From positions 29,900-93,899 of the forward strand of contig NZ_FTNY01000008.1 in the NCBI RefSeq assembly GCF_900156575.1: DNA of 64,000 nucleotides, given 5' to 3'. The first letter of the stretch is position 1. The number at the start of each line of letters is the position of its first letter. Positions 8,020 to 16,525 of this stretch are shown here, piece by piece. The translations under genes and the position numbers were made by a program. This DNA is from Chryseobacterium shigense (lineage in GTDB: Bacteria > Bacteroidota > Bacteroidia > Flavobacteriales > Weeksellaceae). A model generated the notes under the pieces. It saw nothing but the letters and a program-made list of their open reading frames with translations. It searched no databases and was not told where the DNA came from.

Positions 8020-9051
8020 TTGAAATTTTACAGACTTACACTCGTCGCCTCGTGTCTTCTGACACTGGTGATGTTTCTTTTAGTCATCATTTTTGATTCA
8101 CTGAAGGACATCTATTACCGGACCCCATTTTTTAAAGTAGGCCTTTTTATCTGTCTGGTCCTCATTTTTATGATCAACTATGTGGTGCTGGAACTTCTGT
8201 TCAATTACTACGGAAAAAAGCAGGTTCGCGGACTTTCGCAAATGCTTCCGCAGGAAATTGTTAATGATAATAATGAGAATATTACCATTAGAGAACTGGG
8301 AGAAAGATTTTCGGATCTTAACCAGCAGCAGGTAACGGAGATCGACATGATGAAGGAAATGGAGAGTTACCGTAAAGAATACATCGGAAATGTTTCCCAT
8401 GAACTTAAAACCCCCTTGTTTTCCATTCAAGGGTATGTAGAAACACTCAGAGACGGTGGCGTTGATAATCTTACCATCCGCGACAAATACCTTGAGAGGA
8501 TCGACAAATCCGTTGAAAGATTGATTGCGATTGTTACAGACCTCGATATGATCAATCGTCTTGAAGCAGGAGAAATCAGCATTAATACTTCAAAATTTGA
8601 CGTTAATCTTCTGATCAAGGAAATTTTTGACCTTCTTGAATTTGAAGCAGAAAAACATAATACAACACTTCAGATCCAGACCCTTCACCCTCAGATTTTT
8701 GTAGATGCCGATAAACAGAAAATTTCGCAGGTTTTTATTAATTTAATTTCCAATGCGATCCATTATGCCAACAGACAGGAAGCAAAAGTTGTGGTAAAAA
8801 CCAGTGTCCTCAAAAATAAAGTACTGATTGAAGTTATTGATAACGGAATGGGAATTAAAGCAGAAATTCTTCCCAGAATTTTTGAAAGATTCTACCGTGT
8901 GGAAACCAGCAGAAGCAGAAGGGAAGGGGGTTCAGGACTTGGACTTGCTATCGTAAAACATATCCTCGAAGCCCATAACGAAAATATCACGGTAGAAAGT
9001 GTTTATCTTGAAGGAACTAAATTTAGCTTTATGCTGGAAAAAAGTAAATAA
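8020..9051 (+). CDS. Two-component sensor histidine kinase
   Basis: 343-residue membrane kinase: two N-terminal transmembrane segments (about 8-26 and 39-60) with a very short external loop, then a linker, HisKA dimerisation domain with the phospho-acceptor His127 in SHELKTPL, and a HATPase_c domain with N-box (INLISNAIHY), G1 (DNGMGI) and G2 (GGSGLGLAIV). The minimal loop between the membrane helices argues against direct extracellular ligand sensing and fits PhoR-like control through a partner. Start is TTG at 8020; no ATG precedes the first membrane helix. Operonic with the response regulator. Confidence 0.88.
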   Translation: MKFYRLTLVASCLLTLVMFLLVIIFDSLKDIYYRTPFFKVGLFICLVLIFMINYVVLELLFNYYGKKQVRGLSQMLPQEIVNDNNENITIRELGERFSDLNQQQVTEIDMMKEMESYRKEYIGNVSHELKTPLFSIQGYVETLRDGGVDNLTIRDKYLERIDKSVERLIAIVTDLDMINRLEAGEISINTSKFDVNLLIKEIFDLLEFEAEKHNTTLQIQTLHPQIFVDADKQKISQVFINLISNAIHYANRQEAKVVVKTSVLKNKVLIEVIDNGMGIKAEILPRIFERFYRVETSRSRREGGSGLGLAIVKHILEAHNENITVESVYLEGTKFSFMLEKSK

Positions 9052-9104
9052 TTCCGGTAAAATGTATGAAAAAAAAATATTTTAAAAAATCGTGAAATAT
9101 TTTT

Positions 9105-9132
9105 TTGTCACCTCTCATTTATTATATATTTG
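9105..9132 (+). promoter_or_regulatory. Flavobacterial promoter
   Basis: TTG at 9105-9107, 17-bp spacer, TATATTTG at 9125-9132: a full match to TTG-N17/23-TAnnTTTG. The ATG of the next gene is at 9186, which predicts a leader of roughly 45-50 nt. Confidence 0.6.
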
Positions 9133-9185
9133 CAACAGAGATTTATCATAATAATTAAGGCAAAAAAGTAATTTAAGAAACTGAT

Positions 9186-9785
9186 ATGGTTTACAAGATC
9201 CGCGTAATATTAGATGCGAAAGAGGATATTTTCCGTGATATTGAAGTAAAAGGAAAGCAATCACTATGGAACTTACATTTGGGAATTAAAAGTGCGTTCA
9301 ATCTGCAGGGAGATGAGCTATCTACTTTTAATATGTTGGAAGATGACGGGACAATACTTAAAAGTGTTCCCCTGGAAGATATGAGCGATGATGGTGATGG
9401 CGAAATTATGTCGGATGTGTACATTGATGAAGCTTTTGGAAATGAAGGCGACAAAGCTCAGTTCCAGTACGGGCTTCTTGATCTTTGGGAATTTTTCTGC
9501 GAGCTTGTAGAAATTATCGAAGAAACAAAAGGGGTTAATTATCCTATTACCGTATACAGATTCGGAAACGTTCCGTTAAAAGCGCCAAGCAAAAGCGGAA
9601 ATGGAGGAGGATCAAAGAAAAGATCAGCAATGCCTCTTTTGGATGATGATTTTAGCTTTGATGATGACTTTGGCGTAAGCACCAGTTTTGAAGATGAGGA
9701 TGATGACAGCTTCGATGATGATGAAGAGGACAGCTTCGATGATGATGTTTTCGAGGATGAAGAAGACAACGACGATGAAAGATAA
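9186..9785 (+). CDS. PRiA4b ORF-3-like / IS1096 TnpR-like family protein with acidic tail
   Basis: 199 residues. The first ~135 residues (YKIRVILDAKEDIFRDIEV, then SLWNLHLGIKSAFNL) match the plasmid pRiA4b ORF-3-like fold, a domain common in Bacteroidota chromosomes and once linked by name to IS1096, but of unknown biochemical role. Here nothing around it suggests a transposon. A Gly/Ser/Lys linker (about 136-148) leads to an extremely acidic tail of ~50 residues made almost only of D, E, S and F. Such tails often bind basic proteins or metal ions. Monocistronic, with a strong promoter and a terminator of its own. Function unknown. Confidence 0.75.
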   Translation: MVYKIRVILDAKEDIFRDIEVKGKQSLWNLHLGIKSAFNLQGDELSTFNMLEDDGTILKSVPLEDMSDDGDGEIMSDVYIDEAFGNEGDKAQFQYGLLDLWEFFCELVEIIEETKGVNYPITVYRFGNVPLKAPSKSGNGGGSKKRSAMPLLDDDFSFDDDFGVSTSFEDEDDDSFDDDEEDSFDDDVFEDEEDNDDER

Positions 9786-9803
9786 CTTCTGAATACAACA
9801 TAC

Positions 9804-9833
9804 AGCCCTGGATTTTTTGTCCGGGGCTTTTTT
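9804..9833 (+). terminator. Rho-independent terminator
   Basis: AGCCCTGGA (9804-9812) pairs with TCCGGGGCT (9820-9828, one G-T wobble) and is followed by a T tract; 19 bp after the preceding stop codon. Confidence 0.7.
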
Positions 9834-9835
9834 AT

Positions 9836-10030
9836 GTCAATGGTGAATTTTGCTTCGCAAGTTAATAGTCAATTATGACCGTTGTTAAAATTCACTATGG
9901 ACGATTTGCCATTCACAAAAAATTTGATGTGAAATGTCAATTTAGCTACGCAAGTCAAAAGTGAATTTTAAGAAAGTATATTGATTAATTGATCCTTGAC
10001 GGTTCACTTGGGAAGCAATATTCACGTTTC
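9836..10030. repeat. Dispersed intergenic repeat (TGCTTCGCAAGT family), copy 1
   Basis: Contains two degenerate cores, TTTTGCTTCGCAAGTTAATAG (near 9846-9868) and TTAGCTACGCAAGTCAA (near 9939-9957), with AATTCACT and TTCACT words around them. Related copies lie at 24.4 and 33.4 kb, always between genes. The region is otherwise non-coding until the amylase gene. Confidence 0.5.
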
Positions 10031-10068
10031 ATAACTCACAATCCATCTTCACACACTTCATTTTTCCT

Positions 10069-10076
10069 TACTTTTG
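10069..10076 (+). promoter_or_regulatory. -7 promoter box of the amylase gene
   Basis: TACTTTTG fits TAnnTTTG. It overlaps a possible TTG start at 10074, so translation must begin at the ATG at 10092. Confidence 0.45.
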
Positions 10077-10091
10077 TTAAAAAATAGAGAG

Positions 10092-11438
10092 ATGAAGAAA
10101 TTAATTCTATTAGCAATAATTGGTCTGGGAATTGTTTCCTGTACCACTCAAAATACAAAAAACACTATGGATCTGCCTAAAGAATGGAAGCACACGACGA
10201 ATATCTACGAAGTCAATATAAGACAATATACCCCTGAAGGAACCTTCAAAGCATTTGAAAAAGAAATGCCCCGCCTGAAAAAAATGGGGGTCCGGACTCT
10301 TTGGTTAATGCCCATAACCCCTATTGCCCAACAGAATAAAAAAGGAAGTCTCGGAAGTCCTTACGCAGCCTCAGATTATACTTCCATTAATCCTGAATTT
10401 GGAACAATGAATGATTTCAAGCATATGATCAATGAAGCTCACAGATTAGGCTTCAAAGTCATCATAGACTGGGTGGCCAATCATACCGGATGGGATCATG
10501 TCTGGACAAAGACCCATCCCGAATTCTATCTGAAAGATCCGGATGGAAAATTTCATATCGCTTCCGGAATGGATGATATCATTGAACTGGATTACAAAAA
10601 CAAGGAGATGAGATTGGCTATGATTGATGCCATGAAATTCTGGGTGAAAGAAACGGGTATTGACGGTTTCAGATGCGACCTTGCTTCCTGGGTGGAAGTT
10701 GATTTCTGGCAACAGGCACGTCCGGAAGTGGAAAAAATAAAACCACTTTTCTGGTTGGGAGAATTTGACGAGCTGGAAAGCCCTGAATACGGAAAAGTAT
10801 TTGATGCCAGCTATTCGTGGAAATGGATGCATACCTCTGCAGACTATTACAAAAAAAATGAACCTCTTCAGGAACTTAAAGAGTTGCTGAAGCAATACTC
10901 TAAAATTGGAGACAACTCAATGAGAGCTTGGTTTACGGCCAATCACGATGAAAATTCATGGAACGGAACAGAATATGAAAAATACGGAGTCATTGCAAAA
11001 CCAATGGCCGTATTCTCCGCAACCTGGAACGGTGTACCGCTGCTGTATTCAGGTCAGGAACTTCCCAATATGAAGAGACTTGAGTTTTTTGAAAAAGACG
11101 CGATCAAATGGACCAATACCTACCAGATGGCAGAATTTTATAAAACTTTGCTGGACCTAAAAACTTCCAATCCTGCATTAAGAGGCGGAGATGCCAATGT
11201 CTCGACTTATTTGCTGAATACAACAGCCAATGATAAAATCTTAGCTTATGTAAGAAAGAACGGAAATAATGAAGTGCTCGTAGTTCTCAATATGTCAAAA
11301 GAACCGGTCACCTTTACCATCGAAGACGAAAATCTTGCAGGAACTTTCAGAAATATTTTTGACCGCACAAAAAGAGATTTTAATAGTGGAAAAGATTTCA
11401 ATTTTAAAGTTTCAGATTATGACGTTTTTGAAAAATAA
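10092..11438 (+). CDS. Alpha-amylase family (GH13) glycosidase lipoprotein
   Basis: 448 residues. Lipoprotein signal with lipobox IVSC (Cys17), so membrane-anchored, probably at the outer membrane or periplasmic. A GH13 TIM barrel shows all four conserved regions: DWVANH (about 126-131), GFRCDLAS with nucleophile Asp196, WLGEFDE with acid/base Glu224, and TANHDE with His285/Asp286. A C-terminal all-beta domain follows from about residue 365. It hydrolyses alpha-1,4-glucans or malto-oligosaccharides by family membership. It is shorter than secreted amylases, as usual for Bacteroidota periplasmic forms. Monocistronic; no sus genes adjoin it. The ATG is fixed by the promoter box just upstream. 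Confidence 0.88.
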   Translation: MKKLILLAIIGLGIVSCTTQNTKNTMDLPKEWKHTTNIYEVNIRQYTPEGTFKAFEKEMPRLKKMGVRTLWLMPITPIAQQNKKGSLGSPYAASDYTSINPEFGTMNDFKHMINEAHRLGFKVIIDWVANHTGWDHVWTKTHPEFYLKDPDGKFHIASGMDDIIELDYKNKEMRLAMIDAMKFWVKETGIDGFRCDLASWVEVDFWQQARPEVEKIKPLFWLGEFDELESPEYGKVFDASYSWKWMHTSADYYKKNEPLQELKELLKQYSKIGDNSMRAWFTANHDENSWNGTEYEKYGVIAKPMAVFSATWNGVPLLYSGQELPNMKRLEFFEKDAIKWTNTYQMAEFYKTLLDLKTSNPALRGGDANVSTYLLNTTANDKILAYVRKNGNNEVLVVLNMSKEPVTFTIEDENLAGTFRNIFDRTKRDFNSGKDFNFKVSDYDVFEK

Positions 11439-11481
11439 AAATTCATAAAGTAAAGGTTGAAATATTATACCTATTCAATAA

Positions 11482-11506
11482 GGGCGGGCTTTGGCCCGCT
11501 TATTTT
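11482..11506 (+). terminator. Rho-independent terminator after the amylase gene
   Basis: GCGGGC (11484-11489) pairs with GCCCGC (11494-11499) across a TTTG loop, followed by TTATTTTTT. Confidence 0.65.
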
Positions 11507-11616
11507 TTGCATATTTGCAGTCAGTATAATCTTATATTTATATTTTTAATTTACGAAAAGAGATCCTTTGGGAGAGTGAAGATGGAAAAATCGCTGAATA
11601 AGAAAAACAAGAAGGC

Positions 11617-12057
11617 ATGAATAAACAGGAATTATTAAACATCATAAAAACAAAGATCACAGACAAAATCCGGAATTTTGAAAACCTGATCGCAGAAACC
11701 CGTGCTTCCAGTAATGATACTAAAAGTTCAATGGGGGATAAATATGAAACCGGACGCGAAATGCTTCAGCAGGAGATCAATAATCTTCAGAGGCAGCTCA
11801 ACGAATCTTTGAACCAACTTTCTGTTATTCATAAAATATCTATTGAACCTACGGATAAAGTACAGAATGGCGCTCTCGTTAAAACCGATAAGGGCTTCTT
11901 TTATATTGCAGCATCTGCAGGCGAAATTGTGTATGAAAATCAAAAGCTTATGGCTATCTCTGCAGAATCTCCACTGGTAAAAGCAATGTCAGGCAAGAAA
12001 GCAGGCGAGGTATTTTCAGTCAATATGATATCTCAAACGATTCTGAGTATAGAATAA
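11617..12057 (+). CDS. GreA/GreB C-terminal-domain-like protein
   Basis: 146 residues. The N-terminal half (about 1-70) is polar and helical, likely a short coiled coil. The C-terminal half contains ISAESPLVKAMSGKKAGEVF, which matches the FKBP-like C-terminal domain of GreA/GreB and Rnk transcription factors. The family binds RNA polymerase near the secondary channel. Proteins of this type in flavobacteria are sometimes mislabelled as 3-oxoacyl-ACP synthases. Whether it cleaves backtracked RNA is uncertain, because the N-terminal coiled coil looks shorter than in true GreA. Single gene between the amylase and the SDR gene. Confidence 0.7.
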   Translation: MNKQELLNIIKTKITDKIRNFENLIAETRASSNDTKSSMGDKYETGREMLQQEINNLQRQLNESLNQLSVIHKISIEPTDKVQNGALVKTDKGFFYIAASAGEIVYENQKLMAISAESPLVKAMSGKKAGEVFSVNMISQTILSIE

Positions 12058-12180
12058 CAGAATCATTTGATCTCACTACTTATAATTAGGTTTATATTTT
12101 CTATATTAAATATTTAACAAAATCAGTCAGGATATAATGTTTTATTGTTATTGAATCGTTATTTATTTTAATTTTTTAAA

Positions 12181-12211
12181 TTGATTTTACAATAATTTAG
12201 TATTATTTTTG
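12181..12211 (+). promoter_or_regulatory. Promoter of the SDR gene
   Basis: TTG (12181-12183), 20-bp spacer, TATTTTTG (12204-12211). The gene starts at 12314, which predicts a ~95-nt leader. The rest of the 256-bp gap is AT-rich without other recognisable elements. Confidence 0.5.
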
Positions 12212-12313
12212 TAAAATTAAGAAAAATTTATTGTTAAAATTTCAAATAATATCGGTTTTTGTGGTAACTTGAAGATAGTTATTTAAGTAAAAAACATATT
12301 AAATTTTATCAAT

Positions 12314-13063
12314 ATGGGAATTTTAGAAAGCAAAGTAGCACTCGTAACAGGGGCAGGTTCAGGAATCGGATTAGCCGTAGCTCAGCTTTACGCTAGGGAA
12401 GGTGCAAAAGTTATTGTATCAGATATTAATAAAGAACATGGTAAAGAAGCGGTAGAAAAGATTAAGTCAGAAGGAGGTGAAGCTTCATTTGTAAAAGCGG
12501 ATACTTCCAGCGCAGAAGACGTGGAAAGTCTTGTCAGAAAAACTGCCGAGATTTATGGAAGACTGGACATTGCTTGCAATAATGCAGGAATTGGCGGAGA
12601 AGCAGCTTTAACAGGGGATTACAGTCTTGACAGCTGGAGGAAAGTTTTAAGTGTTAATCTTGATGGCGTATTTTATGGCTGCAAGTATGAAATCCTGGAA
12701 ATGGAGAAAAACGGTGGAGGAGTAATCATTAATATGGCGTCTATTCATGGTACGGTAGCGGCACCGCTTTCTTCAGCATACACAACAGCAAAACATGCAG
12801 TAGTAGGGCTCACCAAAAATATAGGAGCAGAATATGGACAAAAGGGGATCCGGTGCAATGCAGTAGGGCCCGGATATATTGATACCCCTCTTTTACAGGA
12901 AATGGAGGAAGACAAAAAGGAGGTTTTGGTAGCGAAACATCCCATAGGACGTCTTGGGACCGCTCAGGAAGTGGCAGAATTGGTTTTATTTCTAAGCTCA
13001 GATAAATCTTCATTTATTACAGGAGCTTATTATCTTATAGACGGCGGATATACAGCTGTTTAA
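12314..13063 (+). CDS. Short-chain dehydrogenase/reductase (SDR) family oxidoreductase
   Basis: 249-residue classical SDR: cofactor motif TGAGSGIG (about 13-20), structural NNAG (about 89-92), catalytic Ser (MASIHG), Tyr and Lys in SSAYTTAKHAV, and the C-terminal FLSSDKSSFITG...DGGY signature. The acidic-basic pattern after the second strand (VSDINKEHG) has an Asp, favouring NAD(H) over NADP(H). It resembles glucose-1-dehydrogenase-type and 3-oxoacyl-ACP-reductase-like SDRs, whose substrates cannot be assigned from sequence. Cytoplasmic. Transcribed alone from a long-leader promoter and followed by a terminator. Confidence 0.85.
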   Translation: MGILESKVALVTGAGSGIGLAVAQLYAREGAKVIVSDINKEHGKEAVEKIKSEGGEASFVKADTSSAEDVESLVRKTAEIYGRLDIACNNAGIGGEAALTGDYSLDSWRKVLSVNLDGVFYGCKYEILEMEKNGGGVIINMASIHGTVAAPLSSAYTTAKHAVVGLTKNIGAEYGQKGIRCNAVGPGYIDTPLLQEMEEDKKEVLVAKHPIGRLGTAQEVAELVLFLSSDKSSFITGAYYLIDGGYTAV

Positions 13064-13088
13064 TAAAAAATCAGCATCAGCGATATAC

Positions 13089-13117
13089 AAAGCATTCATG
13101 AAAGTGAGTGCTTTTTT
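13089..13117 (+). terminator. Rho-independent terminator after the SDR gene
   Basis: AAAGCATTCA (13089-13098) pairs with TGAGTGCTTT (13105-13114, one wobble), followed by TTT. Confidence 0.6.
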
Positions 13118-13153
13118 ATGACCTATGATAACTCAAAATCGGTTAGTTTTTTC

Positions 13154-13161
13154 TAAATTTG
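13154..13161 (+). promoter_or_regulatory. -7 promoter box of thyA
   Basis: TAAATTTG, a TAnnTTTG match, ends 23 bp before the thyA ATG at 13185. No clear TTG at the expected -33 distance. Confidence 0.4.
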
Positions 13162-13184
13162 AACCATAAAAAAGCGCTTTCAAA

Positions 13185-13979
13185 ATGCAAAACTACCTGA
13201 ACCTTTTACAGCATATTTTAGATAACGGAACAGATAAGACCGATAGAACAGGAACCGGAACCAGAAGTGTTTTCGGGTATCAGCTGAGGTATGATCTGTC
13301 AAAAGGTTTTCCTATGGTGACCACCAAAAAAGTACATTTGAAATCCATTATCTATGAACTGCTTTGGTTTTTGAAAGGCGATACCAATGTCAAATATCTG
13401 AATGACAATGGAGTAAGTATCTGGGACGAATGGGCAAATGAAAACGGTGATCTAGGTCCCGTTTACGGGGCACAGTGGAGAAGCTGGCAGGGGGCCGATG
13501 GAAAAGTTGTGGATCAGATCACAGAAGTAATTGATCAGATCAAGAAAAACCCTGACTCCAGAAGACTGATCGTTTCTGCATGGAATGCTGCTGAAATTCC
13601 CAATATGGCACTGGCACCATGCCACGCACTATTCCAGTTTTATGTAGCAGACGGAAAACTTTCACTGCAATTGTATCAAAGAAGCGCTGATGTATTTTTG
13701 GGCGTGCCTTTCAATATTGCAAGTTATGCGTTATTACTCATGATGGTAGCACAGGTGTGTGATCTTGAAGTTGGAGACTATGTCCACAGCTTCGGAGATG
13801 TTCATATTTACAACAACCATTTTGAGCAGGTGAACAGACAGCTTTCCAGAGATCCGAGACCACTTCCGGTAATGAAACTGAATCCGGAGATCAAAGATAT
13901 CTTCAGCTTTACTTTTGAAGATTTTACCCTTGAAAATTATGATCCGCATCCGGGAATCAAGGCTCCGGTAGCGATCTGA
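13185..13979 (+). CDS. thyA: Thymidylate synthase
   Basis: 264 residues, exactly the length of the E. coli enzyme. Converts dUMP to dTMP using methylene-tetrahydrofolate. Visible landmarks: phosphate-binding Arg near residue 21 (DRTGTGT), WDEWA (80-84), GPVYGAQWR, catalytic Cys146 in LAPCHALFQF, the substrate loop QRSADVFLGVPFN, and DVHIYNNH. Cytoplasmic, essential for DNA synthesis. Its TGA stop overlaps the ATG of the following lipoprotein gene by one base, so the two are translationally coupled. No folA is adjacent in this window. Confidence 0.97.
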   Translation: MQNYLNLLQHILDNGTDKTDRTGTGTRSVFGYQLRYDLSKGFPMVTTKKVHLKSIIYELLWFLKGDTNVKYLNDNGVSIWDEWANENGDLGPVYGAQWRSWQGADGKVVDQITEVIDQIKKNPDSRRLIVSAWNAAEIPNMALAPCHALFQFYVADGKLSLQLYQRSADVFLGVPFNIASYALLLMMVAQVCDLEVGDYVHSFGDVHIYNNHFEQVNRQLSRDPRPLPVMKLNPEIKDIFSFTFEDFTLENYDPHPGIKAPVAI

Positions 13980-14896
13980 TGAAACTGTCAGGGATTTTTG
14001 GCGCCGTTTTTATTGTTTTTCTTTTTAGTTGTCATAAAAAGGAAGAAAAAGAACCAGTCCTGTCAGATCTGTTGATTGAAGATTTTGATTGTACAAAAGA
14101 TGCTGTTTTTGACACCCTGAATGTGCCTCATCATCTCCTAAAAATAGTAAAGGATATTTCCTCTTTGAACGTCTATGAGACGGACCAAGGAGGAAAAGGA
14201 TCAATAGGAACGCCTGCAAATTTTAAAAACTTTCAAAAATTATATAACAATGCTTCAGAGCAGGAGCTTCTTTCACTTACCAATAACAAGAATAGCGTTG
14301 TGGCAGTCTACGCAGCTATTGGACTCTCAGAAAAGAATAATAAGTATATAGTTCCGGTTTTTCAAAAAATCCTTAACAGGAAAGAAACAATACCTATTCA
14401 AAATGGATGCCTTCTGAGTGATGATCACCCTGCAGAACCTCTTTACTGGAAGTATTATAATCAATTAAAACCTGAAGAGCTTAAATCAGATCAATATTTG
14501 AAACAACTCGACAGCATGCTTCTATTTATTCCTGATTCTTCAGAACTTATCCTTACTACGGCATTGAGAAACAGAACCTATTCCGATGGACTGAATAAAC
14601 AGATCGCAAAACTGGCCTTTGAAAATCACAGAACACCTGCATTACTTTATCTTAATTCATGGCACAAAAAGGACTATGCTGATCCATTACAGAAGGAATT
14701 TATAAGGCTTATAGAAAACAATTCTATTGATAATGAGCATAGAAGGTACTATTTATCGATTCTTCTTTCCTTTAATAATAAAGAAAATAAAAAAATAATT
14801 CTGAATTACATCAGCAAAGACAGCCAGTGGAAAGAGGAAGATCTAATCATTTCCCAGTTGGAAAATAGCGGGATTACTTCCGAAGATTACAACTAA
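13979..14896 (+). CDS. Putative lipoprotein of unknown function
   Basis: 305 residues. Signal peptide with lipobox LFSC (Cys18) followed by a Lys/Glu-rich spacer, so likely an exported lipoprotein. The rest is predicted mainly helical, with a possible HEAT-like alternation (segments NSVVAVYAAIGLS, LILTTALRNRT, ALLYLNSW). No catalytic motif is recognised. It starts inside the thyA stop codon (1-nt overlap), so it is co-expressed with thyA, but a functional link to nucleotide synthesis is not suggested by the sequence. I do not recognise the family. Confidence 0.7.
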   Translation: MKLSGIFGAVFIVFLFSCHKKEEKEPVLSDLLIEDFDCTKDAVFDTLNVPHHLLKIVKDISSLNVYETDQGGKGSIGTPANFKNFQKLYNNASEQELLSLTNNKNSVVAVYAAIGLSEKNNKYIVPVFQKILNRKETIPIQNGCLLSDDHPAEPLYWKYYNQLKPEELKSDQYLKQLDSMLLFIPDSSELILTTALRNRTYSDGLNKQIAKLAFENHRTPALLYLNSWHKKDYADPLQKEFIRLIENNSIDNEHRRYYLSILLSFNNKENKKIILNYISKDSQWKEEDLIISQLENSGITSEDYN

Positions 14897-14959
14897 TATT
14901 CTCATAATACTTTATGTAACAGAATCGCTTATTTTACTACTGATTGTAAAATAGAAAAT

Positions 14960-16282
14960 ATGATTCTGAAAAAACTGTTTTTTGTAGCAGCAGCAAGTAT
15001 TTCGTGTATGGCATTATCTCAAAATGCAAACAAACAGAAATTAATGGATTATCTCGATTCACTTTCTGTTCACCACAGGGTAATGGGAAGTTTTGCTATT
15101 GCAGAGAACGATCGGCCTACTTTTCTGAAGACAACCGGATTTTCCGATGTTGCAAAACTGCAAAAAACCAATATAAATACCCAATACCGGATAGGTTCCA
15201 TTTCCAAAACATTTACTGCAGTACTTGTGATGAAAGCCGTTGAAGAGAAAAAACTTTCCCTTGATGCTAAGCTTTCCACCTGGTATCCGGAAATCGAAAA
15301 TGCAGATAAAATAACCCTCGAACACCTGTTGCAGCATAGAAGTGGAATTCATAACCTGACCGATGAACAGGAATACTGGACCTACAATACAAAACCGCAA
15401 ACAGAGCAAGCTCTGGTGTCAATGATTAAAAAATATAAAAGCGACTTTTCTCCGGGAACCCAATATGAATACAGCAATTCAAACTACATTCTGCTGGCCT
15501 TTATACTGGAAAAGGCATATAAAAAGACTTATGCACAGCTACTGAAGACTAAAATCACCAGCCCTTTGAAGTTAACCCTGACTGAAGTGGGCGCAAAAAT
15601 TGATCCTTCCAAAAACCAGGCGCTTTCCTACACGTATTCCGACGGAAGTTACCAGCCATGGCAGGAAACGGATATGAGCATTCCGGTGGGTGCGGGAGAT
15701 ATCATTTCTACGCCTACTGAGCTTCTGAAATTTATCATTGCTCTGGAAAACGGAAAACTGGTCAGTACAAACAGCCTTTCCAGAATGAAAAACTTTATCG
15801 ACAGTTATGGCTACGGAGTGGCAAAGGTCCCTTTTGAAAAATATTCAGGCTATGGACATAATGGAGGAATTGATCAGTTCCGCTCGGTATTGTATTATTT
15901 TCCTGAGCTCAAAACGGCAGTTAGCTTTATTACCAATCAGTCCGATTATAATAATAATGAAATTTCCATTAAAATGCTGGAAACATCTATTGGTAAAGAT
16001 TTTAAAATGCCTAATTTTAGAGGAGTTTCTATAGCGGCCGAAACTTTAAAAAAATATGAAGGACTTTACAAGGCCGAAGGCTTTCCGTTGGATATAAAAA
16101 TTTTTCAGGAAGAGGGGAAGCTCAAGGGACAGGCTACAGGACAAGGCGAATTTCCATTGGAAGCAGTTTCTGAAACCGAATTTAAGTTTGAAATGGCAGG
16201 CATTAAAATGAAATTCAATGCGGAAAAAGCAACCATGGATTTCTCACAGGGTGCCAATAATTTTACCTTTAAGAAACAATAA
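14960..16282 (+). CDS. Serine hydrolase, beta-lactamase/penicillin-binding (class C-like) family
   Basis: 440 residues with a Sec signal peptide (cleavage near ALSQN, about residue 21). The three motifs of the class C/DD-peptidase fold are present: SISK with Ser80 and Lys83, YSN at 171-173, and HNG at 300-302 as the KTG-equivalent. A ~100-residue C-terminal beta-rich domain follows (DUF3471-like position). Such proteins act in the periplasm as peptidases, esterases or amidases; true beta-lactamase activity cannot be claimed. The next small gene starts 1 bp after its stop, indicating an operon. Confidence 0.85.
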   Translation: MILKKLFFVAAASISCMALSQNANKQKLMDYLDSLSVHHRVMGSFAIAENDRPTFLKTTGFSDVAKLQKTNINTQYRIGSISKTFTAVLVMKAVEEKKLSLDAKLSTWYPEIENADKITLEHLLQHRSGIHNLTDEQEYWTYNTKPQTEQALVSMIKKYKSDFSPGTQYEYSNSNYILLAFILEKAYKKTYAQLLKTKITSPLKLTLTEVGAKIDPSKNQALSYTYSDGSYQPWQETDMSIPVGAGDIISTPTELLKFIIALENGKLVSTNSLSRMKNFIDSYGYGVAKVPFEKYSGYGHNGGIDQFRSVLYYFPELKTAVSFITNQSDYNNNEISIKMLETSIGKDFKMPNFRGVSIAAETLKKYEGLYKAEGFPLDIKIFQEEGKLKGQATGQGEFPLEAVSETEFKFEMAGIKMKFNAEKATMDFSQGANNFTFKKQ

Positions 16283-16283
16283 A

Positions 16284-16514
16284 ATGAAATATTTAAAAAT
16301 CAATACGGAAGACAATGCAGATCTTGTGGCACTTCAAAATGCAGTTCTGCAATTGAAAGGAGTCACCTCGGTAGAGATCATTGATGACCAAAATCCGGAA
16401 AGTGAACTGAAAAAAGCTTTTGCTAAAACCAAAGAACAGCTTAAAACAGGCGACTACGAAACCTTGGTAAATGATATTTTTGATATCATAACAAAAAATA
16501 ATTCTAAAAAATAA
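16284..16514 (+). CDS. Small conserved-type hypothetical protein
   Basis: 76 residues, starting at the ATG directly behind the serine hydrolase stop; a longer in-frame extension would overlap that gene and is rejected. The N-terminus (KYLKINTEDNADLVALQNAVLQLKGV) looks like a small alpha/beta fold that resembles a heavy-metal-associated or ACT-like strand-helix-strand, without Cys ligands. The C-terminal half is a charged helix. It has no signal or membrane segment. Operonic with the hydrolase before it and the M1 peptidase 11 bp after it. Function unknown. Confidence 0.65.
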   Translation: MKYLKINTEDNADLVALQNAVLQLKGVTSVEIIDDQNPESELKKAFAKTKEQLKTGDYETLVNDIFDIITKNNSKK

Positions 16515-16525
16515 TAAAGTAACAG

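Noticed and set aside
9186..9785. IS1096-type transposon suggested by the protein family name
   Set aside because: No transposase, terminal inverted repeats or target duplication are visible; the family is common in chromosomes as a single gene.
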